The notes beneath the pieces were generated by a model. The model was not told the DNA's origin. It saw only the letters and a list, made by a program, of their open reading frames with translations, and made no database searches. This document shows positions 44,405 through 52,680 of a stretch of DNA of 64,000 bases, in pieces. The stretch comes from Clostridia bacterium (lineage in GTDB: Bacteria; Bacillota; Clostridia; Oscillospirales; Acutalibacteraceae), in contig JAFRRP010000009.1 of assembly GCA_017428085.1 (NCBI GenBank), positions 1 to 64,000 on the forward strand. Reading direction: 5' to 3'. Numbering within the stretch: position 1 is the stretch's first letter; each line of letters begins with the position of its first letter. The position numbers and the translations under genes are program-made.

Positions 44405-44441
44405 AGATCCCTGAACGCTCCTGCGTCCGGGGATCTCGTTT
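44405..44441 (+). terminator. Terminator of the corrinoid operon
   Basis: Stem AGATCCC with an ACG extension pairs with CGT and GGGATCT (44405-44411 with 44430-44436), followed by CGTTTTT. Confidence 0.78.
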
Positions 44442-44459
44442 TTGTTATGCTGCCGTCTT

Positions 44460-45374
44460 TTACGGCAGTTCCGCTTCGCCGAAGAGGCGACTGTCGCGAA
44501 GGAAATCGACGGCTTCCCGCATCAGGCGGTCCTGCTCGTCCTGTGCGGCAAACACGGCGGGGTCGTCTTCAAAGTTGCGCTCCAGAAAACCGTGTACCGC
44601 CTCTGTATACTCCCGGTAGGCGACGGGCACGCCCGCCAGCTTCAGCTTTTCGGCGTATTCCTCCGCCTGCGGCAGCAGGGGGTCGCCCTTCCCGCAGCCG
44701 ATGACGACGGCGGGGACAAGGCCTTTCAGCTCCTCCGGGGCCGCGTGGGCGGGGGACAGCAGCGCACAGTCCATCGGCATTTTCCGGAAGAACATTTTTT
44801 TCGTGAGCCGGTTGAACAACCGCCCTTTGCGGCCCGTGATGTTGCCGTAGGCGGCGAAGTCGAAGCCGACGAAGTTCAAAAACGGGTAACCAAGCACCTG
44901 CGCCGTCAGCTTCACGCCCCGGTCGCGCAGCATCATCGCCGCGCCCGCGACGATATGCCCGCCCGCGGAATAGCCCGCCAGGGCGGCCTTTTCCGGATCG
45001 ATGCCGTATTCCGCCGCGTGTGCAAGAAAATACCCGACGGTATCGGCTGTCTCCGTCTGCGGGTAGGGGAAGGGACGCTCGTCCAGCCGCCGGTAATCCA
45101 CGTTGACCACAAAGCAGTTCAGGTGATTGGCAAGGTACTGCGACTGCAGGTCCAGCCCTTCTGCGTCGCCGTGGACCCACGCGCCGCCGTGTACGTTGAA
45201 CAGCACGGGCAGCGTGACGCCTGCATGATCGGTCGGGCGGTACAGCCGCACGCGCACGTCCGGCAGGCCCTCCCGCGGCACGGAAAAGGCCTTGCCCAGA
45301 TAGGGACCGGGATTGCGGCCCTTTTTGCGTACGTTTGCCAGATACCAATGGACGGGGAGAAAGTAAAGCTGCAT
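44460..45374 (-). CDS. Alpha/beta-hydrolase of the hormone-sensitive lipase family
   Basis: A 304-residue esterase. FNVHGGAWVHGD near residue 80 is the HGG oxyanion motif and ALAGYSAGGHIVAGAA near 150 the nucleophile elbow, with DYRRLDERPFPYP between them as in the family. GCGKGDPLLPQAEEY carries the likely catalytic Asp and EAVHGFLER the His. It is probably cytoplasmic, although the first 15 residues are rather hydrophobic. The start follows GAAAGGAGC. It lies downstream of the MFS gene on the same strand, separated by a heptamer element, and may be co-transcribed with it. Confidence 0.87.
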   Translation of the reverse strand: MQLYFLPVHWYLANVRKKGRNPGPYLGKAFSVPREGLPDVRVRLYRPTDHAGVTLPVLFNVHGGAWVHGDAEGLDLQSQYLANHLNCFVVNVDYRRLDERPFPYPQTETADTVGYFLAHAAEYGIDPEKAALAGYSAGGHIVAGAAMMLRDRGVKLTAQVLGYPFLNFVGFDFAAYGNITGRKGRLFNRLTKKMFFRKMPMDCALLSPAHAAPEELKGLVPAVVIGCGKGDPLLPQAEEYAEKLKLAGVPVAYREYTEAVHGFLERNFEDDPAVFAAQDEQDRLMREAVDFLRDSRLFGEAELP

Positions 45375-45405
45375 GTTGTGCTCCTTTCGGAAAGGATCTG
45401 TTGAG

Positions 45406-45515
45406 AGTCGGAATTCGGAGTTCCGGAATGTGTTGACGGGTTCACGTTGAACGAAAAGTTGTATCAGGGAAATATCAGAAGGGCTTCTTACGACTCGCGA
45501 CTCACCACTTCCGAC
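45406..45515. repeat. Heptamer element overlapping the MFS gene end
   Basis: The minus strand reads TCGGAAG, TGGTGAG, TCGCGAG, TCGTAAG (45514-45487), i.e. degenerate AGTCGTA units, and the MFS stop TAA is inside this array. The inverted arm (AGTCGGA, ATTCGGA) is at 45406-45419. Between them are 67 bp without a gene. Confidence 0.72.
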
Positions 45516-47296
45516 GGCGCCTCATCGGGCCGATCCACCGGCACCCACCGGTGCATTTTGCCGGGTTGGCGGAAGCGCAGGGAGCCGTCGTACTCGGCGG
45601 GGAAATAGCCCTTTTCGGCCAAGCTCGCGCGCTGCTTGAGCACGGAGATCACGTATTCGTGCTGTTCGTTGTTGTAATCCCAGAAGAAATAGGGGATCAT
45701 CATCAGCAGGTGGCCCACAAGGTCGAAGACCAGCGGGACCGCGATGATGCCGAACCGCACCTTGTCGAAGAACAGGATGTTCCAGTCCGCGTTGAAGCCG
45801 CTGCGCAGGATCAGCAGCGGGATGATCAGCCCCACCAGCGTGGCGATGGGGGAGACGAACCAGTTGAAAATGTGGGAGAAGCCCTCCAGCCGTTCGCCGG
45901 AGAGGTACATCTGGTAGTCGGCGAGGCGCACGTTCATGTCGCGCTCCGCGATCTTGGAGATCTCCGTGAGGAAATCCCGCAGCCAGTAGACGGAAAACAT
46001 CACGATGCCGCACAGCCGGATGTTATGGCCGAGGAACAGCAGCGCCAGGATGCAGCCCACGCAGTGCAGCGATTCCACGACCTCTTTGAAGATGCGCAGC
46101 TGCTTGAAGGAAAACCGCTTCATGAACCACGGCGCGAAGAAGGTGGGCACGGTGCTGCGGAACAGCAGAAAGCCCATCAGGCAACTGTATTCCGCGCCGG
46201 AAAGCCGCATGGTGTACAGCATCACGATGGCGGTGAAATCCAGCATGCCGTTGCCGAGGGTGTCCAGCAGGCTGGACATCATATTCAGCCAGCGGTACTT
46301 GTTGCGCATGACCTGGAAGATGCCGTACCAGAAGGGGATGGGCTGTTTTTTCTCCAGCGGCGGCTGCGGGATGCGCTCCTGGAACTTGCCCGCGAAGATC
46401 ATCGTCGCCGCGGCGCAGGGCAGGAAGATGCCGGGCAGCACCCAGCGGTAGAAATTGATATCGTCGAACGCGCCCAGCATCGGCACCACGCTGACGATGA
46501 CGGAGCTGAGCAGATGGCAGATCTTGACGGGATAGGACCGCATGAAGATGCGCTCCTCGGAGTTGGGGCTGATGGCCTCGGAGACGGTCTCCAGCTTGTT
46601 GCCGAAATCGAACATGCTGAACAGGGCGAACAGCAGGTAGGCGATCCACAGGCGCTGGTAGACGTCGGGGATGCGGTAGGCGGGCAGCCAGCCCAGCAGC
46701 ACGATCATCACACATTTCTGGATCACGTTGGCGTACAGATAGAATTTGTAGCGGCCGTATTTCGGGATCAGCTTCTTGCGCAGGAAGATGTTGCGCGCGC
46801 CGCCCCAGCCGTTCACCACCAGCTGTACGCCGAAGATCTTGAAGAAGGACATGGCGTTGATGCCGCCGAGACCGTTCAGCGCCGCGATCAGGCGGCTGTT
46901 GGCCGGGAACAGGGCGGAGACGTCGAATACCAGCAGCAGCACGCCCGCGGCGGCCACGGAGAGGTACAGCGCGTCCATGCGCCGTTCCGTGCGCCTGGGC
47001 AGGATGCCGAGGTTGTCCTCCACGAACCATTCCAGCAGGTTCCACAGATACGACAGCGGCAGCCCGATCAGCGAGATCACGGAGAAGGACAGGTACGGCA
47101 GGTCGTAGTGGTACATGATGAGGAAACAGGACGCCGCGAAGCCGATATACTTGAAGGGCGCCTGCGCGGCGTAGTTGGCCGCCACGCCGAAGAACACGTA
47201 CATGTACTCCTTGCCGCAGACGTATTTGCCGTGGGCGGTGTCCGGCACGTTCCAGTGCGCCTTCGCCTCGGATACGAAATGCTTCAGCTTGCTCAT
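45488..47296 (-). CDS. MFS-like (GPH-type) membrane transporter
   Basis: A 602-residue protein with about twelve hydrophobic helices in two bundles, a layout like sugar/cation symporters of the MFS superfamily, but I cannot find a clear substrate motif. Features are KEYMYVFFGVAANYAAQAPF at the first helix, GGINAMSFFKIFGVQL, and QVMRNKYRWLNMMSSLLDTL in the second half, a segment reminiscent of GPH-type carriers. The last residues (SEVVSRES) are encoded by heptamer repeat DNA, so the original C-terminus may have been shorter. Its start overlaps the LRR gene stop by four bases. Confidence 0.8.
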   Translation of the reverse strand: MSKLKHFVSEAKAHWNVPDTAHGKYVCGKEYMYVFFGVAANYAAQAPFKYIGFAASCFLIMYHYDLPYLSFSVISLIGLPLSYLWNLLEWFVEDNLGILPRRTERRMDALYLSVAAAGVLLLVFDVSALFPANSRLIAALNGLGGINAMSFFKIFGVQLVVNGWGGARNIFLRKKLIPKYGRYKFYLYANVIQKCVMIVLLGWLPAYRIPDVYQRLWIAYLLFALFSMFDFGNKLETVSEAISPNSEERIFMRSYPVKICHLLSSVIVSVVPMLGAFDDINFYRWVLPGIFLPCAAATMIFAGKFQERIPQPPLEKKQPIPFWYGIFQVMRNKYRWLNMMSSLLDTLGNGMLDFTAIVMLYTMRLSGAEYSCLMGFLLFRSTVPTFFAPWFMKRFSFKQLRIFKEVVESLHCVGCILALLFLGHNIRLCGIVMFSVYWLRDFLTEISKIAERDMNVRLADYQMYLSGERLEGFSHIFNWFVSPIATLVGLIIPLLILRSGFNADWNILFFDKVRFGIIAVPLVFDLVGHLLMMIPYFFWDYNNEQHEYVISVLKQRASLAEKGYFPAEYDGSLRFRQPGKMHRWVPVDRPDEAPSEVVSRES

Positions 47297-48444
47297 CGGG
47301 AACCCCGCCTTTCCTCACCGTAAAGAACAGGCACGTCGTGCATGAACAGCTTTCGTTTTTTCGGGACCCAGTCCTGGCCCAGTACCGGCGGATCGTTTTC
47401 CGCACAGGCCATGTGGATCACATCGGCGCCGTCGCAGCCGAAGAAGGCGTGGTGGCCGATCTCCTTTACCCCGGCGGGGACGAAGATATCGGGGACCTTC
47501 TCACAGTAAGAAAAGCCGTCGGAGCCGATGGTTTCCAGCGTCTCCGGCAGGTCGAGGCTGCGCAGCTCCCCGCATTTGAAAAAGGCCATGGAGGCGACCT
47601 CTTTGACGCCCTCCGGGATCGTTACCTCAAACAGCGTATCGCACTCGGCGAAGGCCATTTCTCCGATCCGCGTCACCTCCGGCGCGATCCCGTACCGCAG
47701 CCCGGACAGTAGCGCGGCGGATTCGGCCTCCGTCAGACCGGGACCGCCCTGCGCGGGGTAGTCCTCCCGCTGGGCGTCAAGCCAATCGGCGCTTGTTTCC
47801 TCCAGCTGCAGCGCGCGGGCCGCAAACGCCTCCGCCTGCGCCGCGTCCGCGGGCTCTTTTTCGCCGAGGCCCAGCAGGGCGCGGTAGAGATAATTGCGGG
47901 CGGGGTAGAGCATCAGCTCCGTCAGCCGTCCGTTCTCCTGCCGGTAGAGGACGCCCTCCACGGACCGGAACGCGGGGTTGGCGGGGTCCACCAGCACCGC
48001 GAGCAGCGAGGTGCAGTTGTAAAAGGCGGCGTCCGGCATCTCCCGCACGTCCTTCCCGATCAGGATGACGGACGTGTACTCGTTGCCGCAGACGGCGAAC
48101 TGGCGCACGGCGGTCACCGCTTTCCCGGGGACGGCCTGCCCGTCCCGGTCAAAGACGGGGCCGACCTCCAGCACGGTGTCTGTCTTGTCCGCGACGAATT
48201 CCGTCAGCATGACGCCGTCCTCTGTCTCCTCGTACCGGAAGCGGTCCTTCGTGAGCGAGCGGAAGCTGAGCACGATGGAGCTTCCCACGAACAGCGTCAG
48301 CACGATGACGAACAGCGCCTTCTTGACGGGGGCCTTGCCCCAGAAGCCGCGGCCGGGCGTGTCCCGGATCACGGTGTCCGGGGGCGTTTCAAACAGGGGG
48401 TCGTACAGCAGGAGTTCATCGGAATGCGTTTCGTTGTTTTCCAT
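47293..48444 (-). CDS. Membrane-anchored BspA-type leucine-rich repeat protein
   Basis: A 383-residue protein with one transmembrane helix near residues 41-61 (ALFVIVLTLFVGSSIVLSF) and an extracytoplasmic C-terminal part. A first beta/LRR-like stretch (GNEYTSVILIGKDVREMPDA, FYNCTSLLAVLV) is interrupted by an acidic helical insert (about 190-250), after which three or four LRR_5 repeats follow (AFAECDTLFEVTIPEGVKEV, FFKCGELRSLDLPETLETI, GFSYCEKVPDIFVPAGVKEI). Start after AAGGAGG; a longer in-frame start at 48567 lacks a site. Co-transcribed with the transporter; probably binds an extracellular ligand. Confidence 0.83.
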   Translation of the reverse strand: MENNETHSDELLLYDPLFETPPDTVIRDTPGRGFWGKAPVKKALFVIVLTLFVGSSIVLSFRSLTKDRFRYEETEDGVMLTEFVADKTDTVLEVGPVFDRDGQAVPGKAVTAVRQFAVCGNEYTSVILIGKDVREMPDAAFYNCTSLLAVLVDPANPAFRSVEGVLYRQENGRLTELMLYPARNYLYRALLGLGEKEPADAAQAEAFAARALQLEETSADWLDAQREDYPAQGGPGLTEAESAALLSGLRYGIAPEVTRIGEMAFAECDTLFEVTIPEGVKEVASMAFFKCGELRSLDLPETLETIGSDGFSYCEKVPDIFVPAGVKEIGHHAFFGCDGADVIHMACAENDPPVLGQDWVPKKRKLFMHDVPVLYGEERRGSR

Positions 48445-48681
48445 GGCAGGGCCTCCTTGGACAACACCGCACGATTCGGGTGTGCGGATCATGCAGCAGA
48501 TTTCTTCGTCATATGGTACAGATCTTTCGTAAGGAATCTGTCGGTTGTCAAGGAGAAGATGCGCCATATGACGGAATAAAGATCAAGTAAGGCGCGCGGC
48601 CGCATTTGTGCGGTGTTGCCCTTGCTTTTTTGGGAGCGGCGGAAACGTCGTTTTCTTTTCGCCGCGAAATACCGTAAAAGA

Positions 48682-48710
48682 AGTATACCACACTTGTTTC
48701 GTATAATCAA
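48682..48710 (-). promoter_or_regulatory. Promoter of the LRR-MFS operon
   Basis: The minus strand reads TTGATT, 17 bases, TATACT. It lies about 240 bp upstream of the LRR start, leaving a long leader that contains imperfect hairpins (CATATG at both ends of 48514-48572; GCACACC/GGTGT-type pairing near 48470). Confidence 0.78.
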
Positions 48711-48733
48711 GCAAAACCGACGCGGGCCCCGGC

Positions 48734-48762
48734 TTGACAACGCTTTTTCTTTGTGATACATT
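48734..48762 (+). promoter_or_regulatory. Promoter of the AIM24-like gene
   Basis: TTGACA, 17 bases, TACATT, 50 bp before the start codon; divergent from 48682-48710. Confidence 0.78.
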
Positions 48763-48811
48763 AATTTTATAAAAAAGGGCCTTTCGGGCCTGTCAGAAAG
48801 GGAGAAATCAC

Positions 48812-49489
48812 ATGCGCTACAACATTCAGGGCGATCCCATGCCCGTCGTCATCTGCGAGCTGGACCCGGGGGAGAGCATGATCACGGAGCGCGGCTCCAT
48901 GGTCTGGATGTCCCCCAATATGAAAATGGAGACCAACGCCGGCGGGTTCGGCAAGGCCATCGGCCGGATGTTCTCCGGCGAGGCCATCTTCCAGAACCGT
49001 TACACCGCCGTGGGAGGCCCCGGCATGATCGCCTTTGCCTCCAGCTTCCCCGGCAATATCCGCGCCATTGAGATCGGCCCGGGCAGAAGCGTCATCGCGC
49101 AGAAATCCGCGTTCCTCGCCTCCACCTCCGGCGTGGAGCTGTCCGTCCACTTCCAGAAGCGGTTCGGCGCCGGCTTTTTCGGCGGCGAGGGCTTTATCAT
49201 GCAGCGGCTTTCCGGCAGCGGCATCGCCTTCGTGGAGATCGACGGCTCCGCCGTGGAATACCAGCTGGCGCCGGGACAGAGCATGATCGTGGATACCGGC
49301 AACCTCGCCCTCGCGGACGAGACCGTCTCCATCGACGTGCAGACCGTGAAGGGCGCGAAAAACGTGCTGTTCGGCGGCGAGGGCCTGTTCAACACCGTCG
49401 TCACCGGCCCCGGCAAGATCACGCTGCAGACCATGCCGCTGTCCACCTTTGTGGGCATGGTGGCGTCGCATATCCCCTCCAAGGGATAA
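48812..49489 (+). CDS. AIM24/TIGR00266 family protein
   Basis: A 225-residue beta-rich protein matching the TIGR00266/AIM24 group: YNIQGDPMPVVICELDPGES at the N-terminus, ITERGSMVWMSPNMKMETNA, FLASTSGVELSVHFQKRFGAG, EGFIMQRLSGSGIAFVEIDG and the C-terminal KNVLFGGEGLFNTVVTGPGK. Family members form trimeric double-barrel folds; their biochemical role is unknown. No signal peptide. The start follows AAAGGGAG. It begins a plus-strand run including a lipoprotein, a phosphodiesterase and an Lgt-like gene, but only 19 bp separate it from the lipoprotein gene. Confidence 0.93.
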   Translation: MRYNIQGDPMPVVICELDPGESMITERGSMVWMSPNMKMETNAGGFGKAIGRMFSGEAIFQNRYTAVGGPGMIAFASSFPGNIRAIEIGPGRSVIAQKSAFLASTSGVELSVHFQKRFGAGFFGGEGFIMQRLSGSGIAFVEIDGSAVEYQLAPGQSMIVDTGNLALADETVSIDVQTVKGAKNVLFGGEGLFNTVVTGPGKITLQTMPLSTFVGMVASHIPSKG

Positions 49490-49508
49490 GGAAGTCGGGA
49501 GAGCGGAG

Positions 49509-50333
49509 ATGAAAAAGGTCATCTTGTTATTTGCCGTGCCGTGCGCGGTCCTGCTGCTTTTCTGCGCCTGCAATTCGGGGCAGAAAGCGGATACGGAGCC
49601 TGCGTCTTCCTCCAACGGGGAAGCGCAGGAGCTGAAGGTCCGTGAAAGCGCGGAGCGTCCCGTCAGGGTCCGTTACGAGCGCCTGCGAAACGACCGTACG
49701 CCCGGTGAAAACGCCGCTGCAAAGGCGAACACCACCGATTCCTACATGATCGACGACCTGCTGGCAGCCATCGACGGGCTGACGATCGCGGAGCCGACGA
49801 CCGTCGACGCGGACGAGACCCCCGACGTGATCTTCTTCCTGTATGAAGACGGCAGCGAGGAGCGCGCGGAGTTCCTCGGCGGCGCGCTGCGCAGGGACGG
49901 GACCTGTTACCGCACCGAGGGCTTTGACGCGCTGCGGGCGGTCCTTGACAGGATGCTGGAGAATTTCTGCGTGCTGGAACAGTCCTACGCCTTTACCGCC
50001 ACGCCCTATCAGGACGACCGGGACGGCCGTTACTGGATCTTTTACGGCAACGGTTACGGCGCGCGGTTTACCGGCTTTGACGGCGATTGGTTCACCGGCG
50101 AACAGCTCTACGGCTGGGGCGTCGACACGGAAGAGAACATCCTTTACGTCTTCCCCGACGGCGGGGAGGAGGAAGCGTACCCCCTCACGGTCAACCACAC
50201 CGTCGACGATACGACGATCGAGCTCGGCGCGTTCACGCTGAAGGAGGTCTACCCGAAGGAGCTGGACGCGCTTTATGTGCAGTGGGCTCCCATCGGGGAC
50301 AGGATCAAGGCGCGGCTGGAAGGAAGCGACTGA
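49509..50333 (+). CDS. Putative lipoprotein of unknown function
   Basis: A 274-residue protein with a lipoprotein signal peptide (basic start, hydrophobic core, FCAC lipobox around residues 18-21). After an acidic linker the mature domain contains IDDLLAAIDGLTIAEPTTVD, EDGSEERAEFLGGALRRDGT and a C-terminal GWGVDTEENILYVFPDGGEE. I do not recognise the family. The start follows GGGAGAGCGG closely. It lies 19 bp after the AIM24-like gene and 66 bp before the GDPD gene, so it is probably in one operon with an Lgt-like gene that may relate to lipoprotein processing. Confidence 0.75.
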   Translation: MKKVILLFAVPCAVLLLFCACNSGQKADTEPASSSNGEAQELKVRESAERPVRVRYERLRNDRTPGENAAAKANTTDSYMIDDLLAAIDGLTIAEPTTVDADETPDVIFFLYEDGSEERAEFLGGALRRDGTCYRTEGFDALRAVLDRMLENFCVLEQSYAFTATPYQDDRDGRYWIFYGNGYGARFTGFDGDWFTGEQLYGWGVDTEENILYVFPDGGEEEAYPLTVNHTVDDTTIELGAFTLKEVYPKELDALYVQWAPIGDRIKARLEGSD

Positions 50334-50399
50334 GGTATCGCCGCTCAACGAAAGAAAACGACGGGGACGGTCCCGCCCTGAAGAAAGAAGGAACGAAAA

Positions 50400-51185
50400 A
50401 TGAACCCATGGCAATTGCTCGTCACAATGCTGTCCGTGTTCACCCTGCTGCTGGGGAACATGGGCGTCTACGCGAAGCAGGAGGAAAAGACCCGCTTCAT
50501 CGCCCACCGGGGCTTTTGCTCGCAGTATCTGGAAAACACCGAGGAGGCGTTCATCAAGGCCGCCGAGGTGGGCTTTGACGGCTGCGAGACGGACGTGAAC
50601 ATTTCCAAAGACGGCGTGCTGATGCTGGTACACGGCAGCGTGTACTACTACGCGGACGGCACGTCCATGAACGTCAACGACTACACGTATGAGGAGCTGA
50701 CCGCCAAGCCGCTGAAGAACGACTTTACCGACACGGTGCTGTACCCCTGCACCTTCCGCCGGTATATCGAGATCATGCGGGACCATCATCTGTTCGCGTT
50801 CATCGAGCTGAAGGGAGAATATCCCGACGACAAGCTGCAGGAGATCGTGGACACCGTGGACGAGCTGTACACGTGGGAGATGTGCTCCATCCAGTCCATG
50901 CAGATGGAAAACCTCGTCAAGCTGCGGGAAAAATACCCGGAGCTGCCGCTGATGTTCTGCGGGGGCGGCTACGACGCGGAGGTAAAGGAGGCGCTGGAGC
51001 GCGGCTTTGACTGCGATCTGAAGATCCCCGATATCTTCCCCTCCGTGATCCGCGCCTTTCAGCGCAAGGGGCTGCGCACCGCGGTGTGGACCGCCGACGA
51101 TAACAAGATGGTGTCGTGGGCGCTTTCCATGGGGGTGGACTTCATCGAGTCCGACTACCTGTGGGGCCTGAACGTGACGAAATAA
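50400..51185 (+). CDS. Glycerophosphodiester phosphodiesterase family protein
   Basis: A 261-residue GDPD-fold protein. FIAHRGFCSQYLENTEEAF near residue 31 carries the catalytic His and Arg, GFDGCETDVNISKDG near 57 the metal-binding Glu and Asp, and FAFIELKGEYPDDK near 138 the third Glu. The second catalytic His is in MLVHGSVYYY, where the common HD becomes HG. The end RTAVWTADDNKMVSWALSMG and FIESDYLWGL are typical. It should split glycerophosphodiesters into glycerol-3-phosphate and an alcohol. A hydrophobic N-terminus (about residues 3-20) may anchor it. It overlaps the next gene by one base. Confidence 0.88.
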   Translation: MNPWQLLVTMLSVFTLLLGNMGVYAKQEEKTRFIAHRGFCSQYLENTEEAFIKAAEVGFDGCETDVNISKDGVLMLVHGSVYYYADGTSMNVNDYTYEELTAKPLKNDFTDTVLYPCTFRRYIEIMRDHHLFAFIELKGEYPDDKLQEIVDTVDELYTWEMCSIQSMQMENLVKLREKYPELPLMFCGGGYDAEVKEALERGFDCDLKIPDIFPSVIRAFQRKGLRTAVWTADDNKMVSWALSMGVDFIESDYLWGLNVTK

Positions 51186-51919
51186 TGGAAAAGGCCCTCT
51201 ATTACGCCTCGTTCGCCCTCGGGCTGGCGCTGGCTGTGCTTTGCAGCCTGCGCGTCGGCAAAACGAAAGGCCTGTCCCGCCGGGACGCCGTCTCGTTCAC
51301 CGTGGCGGGGTTCCTGTCCGGCGTGCTGGGCGCGTTGCTGATGGCGCAGGTCTACAACGCCGTGGTGCGCGCCATCGCGCCGGGGGCCGTCTTTTCCCCC
51401 TCCTACGCCAGTTTGTACGGCGGGCTGCTGTTGGTGCCGCCGCTGCTTCTGATCCCCGTCCGGCTGATGAAGGCGGATCTGAACGCGGTGCTGGATACCT
51501 GCGCCGCCGGGGTGTTCCTGCTGCTGGGCGTCGCCAAGATCGGCTGCTTTTGCTACGGCTGCTGCTACGGTGTGCCGTGGGCATACGGCACGGTGAACCG
51601 CTTTACGGGGGCGCGGGTGTTCCCGGTGCAGCTGCTGGAGACCGTGCTCTCCTTCGGGATCGCCGTGCTGCTGTGGGCGTATACCACCGGAAAACTCGGA
51701 AAAAAGGGAGCGCTGCCCGGGGCGGCGTATCCGCTGGGGCTGGTGATCTACGGGACCGCGCGGTTTTTCGTACAGTTTTTGCGGGCCCACGAGGTGGCGG
51801 CGGAAGCGGATCTGATCGGTTTTCTGGACCTGTGGCAGATCGTTTCGTGTATCGCCGTGCTGACCGGCGCGGCGTGGCTGGCGGTCTTGATCTCGCGGCG
51901 ACCGAAAAACCGCGCATAG
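51185..51919 (+). CDS. Lgt-like prolipoprotein diacylglyceryl transferase family protein
   Basis: A 244-residue protein with about seven membrane helices. The middle has KIGCFCYGCCYGVPWAYGTV, at the place of the Lgt GNFIN segment, then GARVFPVQLLETVLSFGIAV, comparable to the HPSQLYE segment, and LVIYGTARFFVQFLRAHEV, comparable to YGxxRFxxEFxR. The key Lgt Arg/His positions are only partly kept, so it may be a paralogue with another substrate. It is in translational coupling with the GDPD gene (TAATG). It may move glyceryl groups derived from phospholipid to a protein or polymer. Confidence 0.8.
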   Translation: MEKALYYASFALGLALAVLCSLRVGKTKGLSRRDAVSFTVAGFLSGVLGALLMAQVYNAVVRAIAPGAVFSPSYASLYGGLLLVPPLLLIPVRLMKADLNAVLDTCAAGVFLLLGVAKIGCFCYGCCYGVPWAYGTVNRFTGARVFPVQLLETVLSFGIAVLLWAYTTGKLGKKGALPGAAYPLGLVIYGTARFFVQFLRAHEVAAEADLIGFLDLWQIVSCIAVLTGAAWLAVLISRRPKNRA

Positions 51920-51960
51920 TACCATTGCATTTCGTCAACAAGCAGAATTGCCGTATCGCA

Positions 51961-51991
51961 AAGGAGCCGCCGGGTCAACCGACGGCTCCTT
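51961..51991. terminator. Possible terminator hairpin after the Lgt-like gene
   Basis: A 9-bp stem AAGGAGCCG / CGGCTCCTT with a 13-base loop. There is no T run on the plus strand, so its strength is uncertain. The rest of 51920-52064 has no gene I can support. Confidence 0.5.
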
Positions 51992-52064
51992 CGCATGGAG
52001 TAAAATGGATAGTAAGGAAGGCCCCTTGCGGGACGTTTCCGGGGATGGATCAGTAGACGCCGGC

Positions 52065-52313
52065 TTACGCCGCCTCTTTGGTGGTCCTGTTGGGCCTGGC
52101 CGCGGGCTTTACGGGGGTGTAGGTCACCCGCGCGTTGAACTTCTCGCGGTTTTTGCGGGCCTTTTTCGCCTTTGCGCGTTTCACGGCGGTGCGCAGCTTT
52201 GCCGCCGTTTTTCTTTCAAACCGGATCAGCGCCTGTTCGTGCAGGATGCCGTAAACGATCGCCAGAGTGAGAAGAAGCTCGCAGAAAATGATCAATGCCA
52301 GAGTTGTATCCAT
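52065..52313 (-). CDS. Small single-helix membrane protein, possibly SOS-controlled
   Basis: An 82-residue protein. Residues 4-24 form one membrane helix (TLALIIFCELLLTLAIVYGI); the rest is strongly basic (KRAKAKKARKNREKF) and should stay in the cytoplasm, giving an N-out/C-in topology. No family is recognised. ATG at 52313 has AAAGGCGG upstream; a longer start at 52376 lies within the regulatory region. It is controlled by two stacked promoters, one of which has two LexA-like boxes. Small, inducible single-helix proteins of this kind include SOS cell-division inhibitors, but that role is only a hypothesis. Confidence 0.68.
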   Translation of the reverse strand: MDTTLALIIFCELLLTLAIVYGILHEQALIRFERKTAAKLRTAVKRAKAKKARKNREKFNARVTYTPVKPAARPNRTTKEAA

Positions 52314-52369
52314 AATGGTCCGCCTTTCCGTAAGGGGCCGCGCCCCGTTCGTTTTCCGTTTGATTTTAC

Positions 52370-52437
52370 CGAACATTTGTTTTGTTCTGTGGCACTATTA
52401 TAGCGCGCCATTTCGCGTTTGTCAATACAAATGTTCG
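52370..52437 (-). promoter_or_regulatory. Perfect consensus promoter flanked by LexA-like boxes
   Basis: The minus strand reads TTGACA, 17 bases, TATAAT (52425-52397). CGAACATTTGT at 52370-52380 continues as GTTTTG, matching the Gram-positive SOS pattern GAAC, four bases, GTTT; its inverted copy at 52427-52437 abuts the -35. The two identical 11-bp boxes bracket the promoter, ideal for repression. Confidence 0.65.
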
Positions 52438-52498
52438 AAAAATGTCGATTTGTTGTACCTTAAAAGGGACTTTGCTTTTTTCTTGTGTGTTTTGCTTC

Positions 52499-52527
52499 AC
52501 TATACCACAAGATATTGTGGATGTCAA
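52499..52527 (-). promoter_or_regulatory. Upstream promoter with palindromic spacer
   Basis: The minus strand reads TTGACA, 17 bases, TATAGT. The spacer holds the perfect palindrome CCACAA, GATA-type centre, TTGTGG, lying exactly between -35 and -10, a likely operator. It should give a longer transcript of the same small membrane protein gene. Confidence 0.65.
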
Positions 52528-52597
52528 CGCAATCGACAAACAAAGTCAGCAGCCGCCGGGAATCCTTTTTTTTCGATTTTCGCCGAAAAAATAATAG

Positions 52598-52626
52598 TTG
52601 ACCGTGACATGCTAATATAATATAAT
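52598..52626 (+). promoter_or_regulatory. Promoter of the VTT-domain gene
   Basis: TTGACC, 17 bases, TATAAT, 54 bp upstream of the TTG start. Confidence 0.83.
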
Positions 52627-52680
52627 AAAAATGTATAGGCTGTTTTTTATCCGATTTTTTATTCGAACGGAGAGAGAGCT

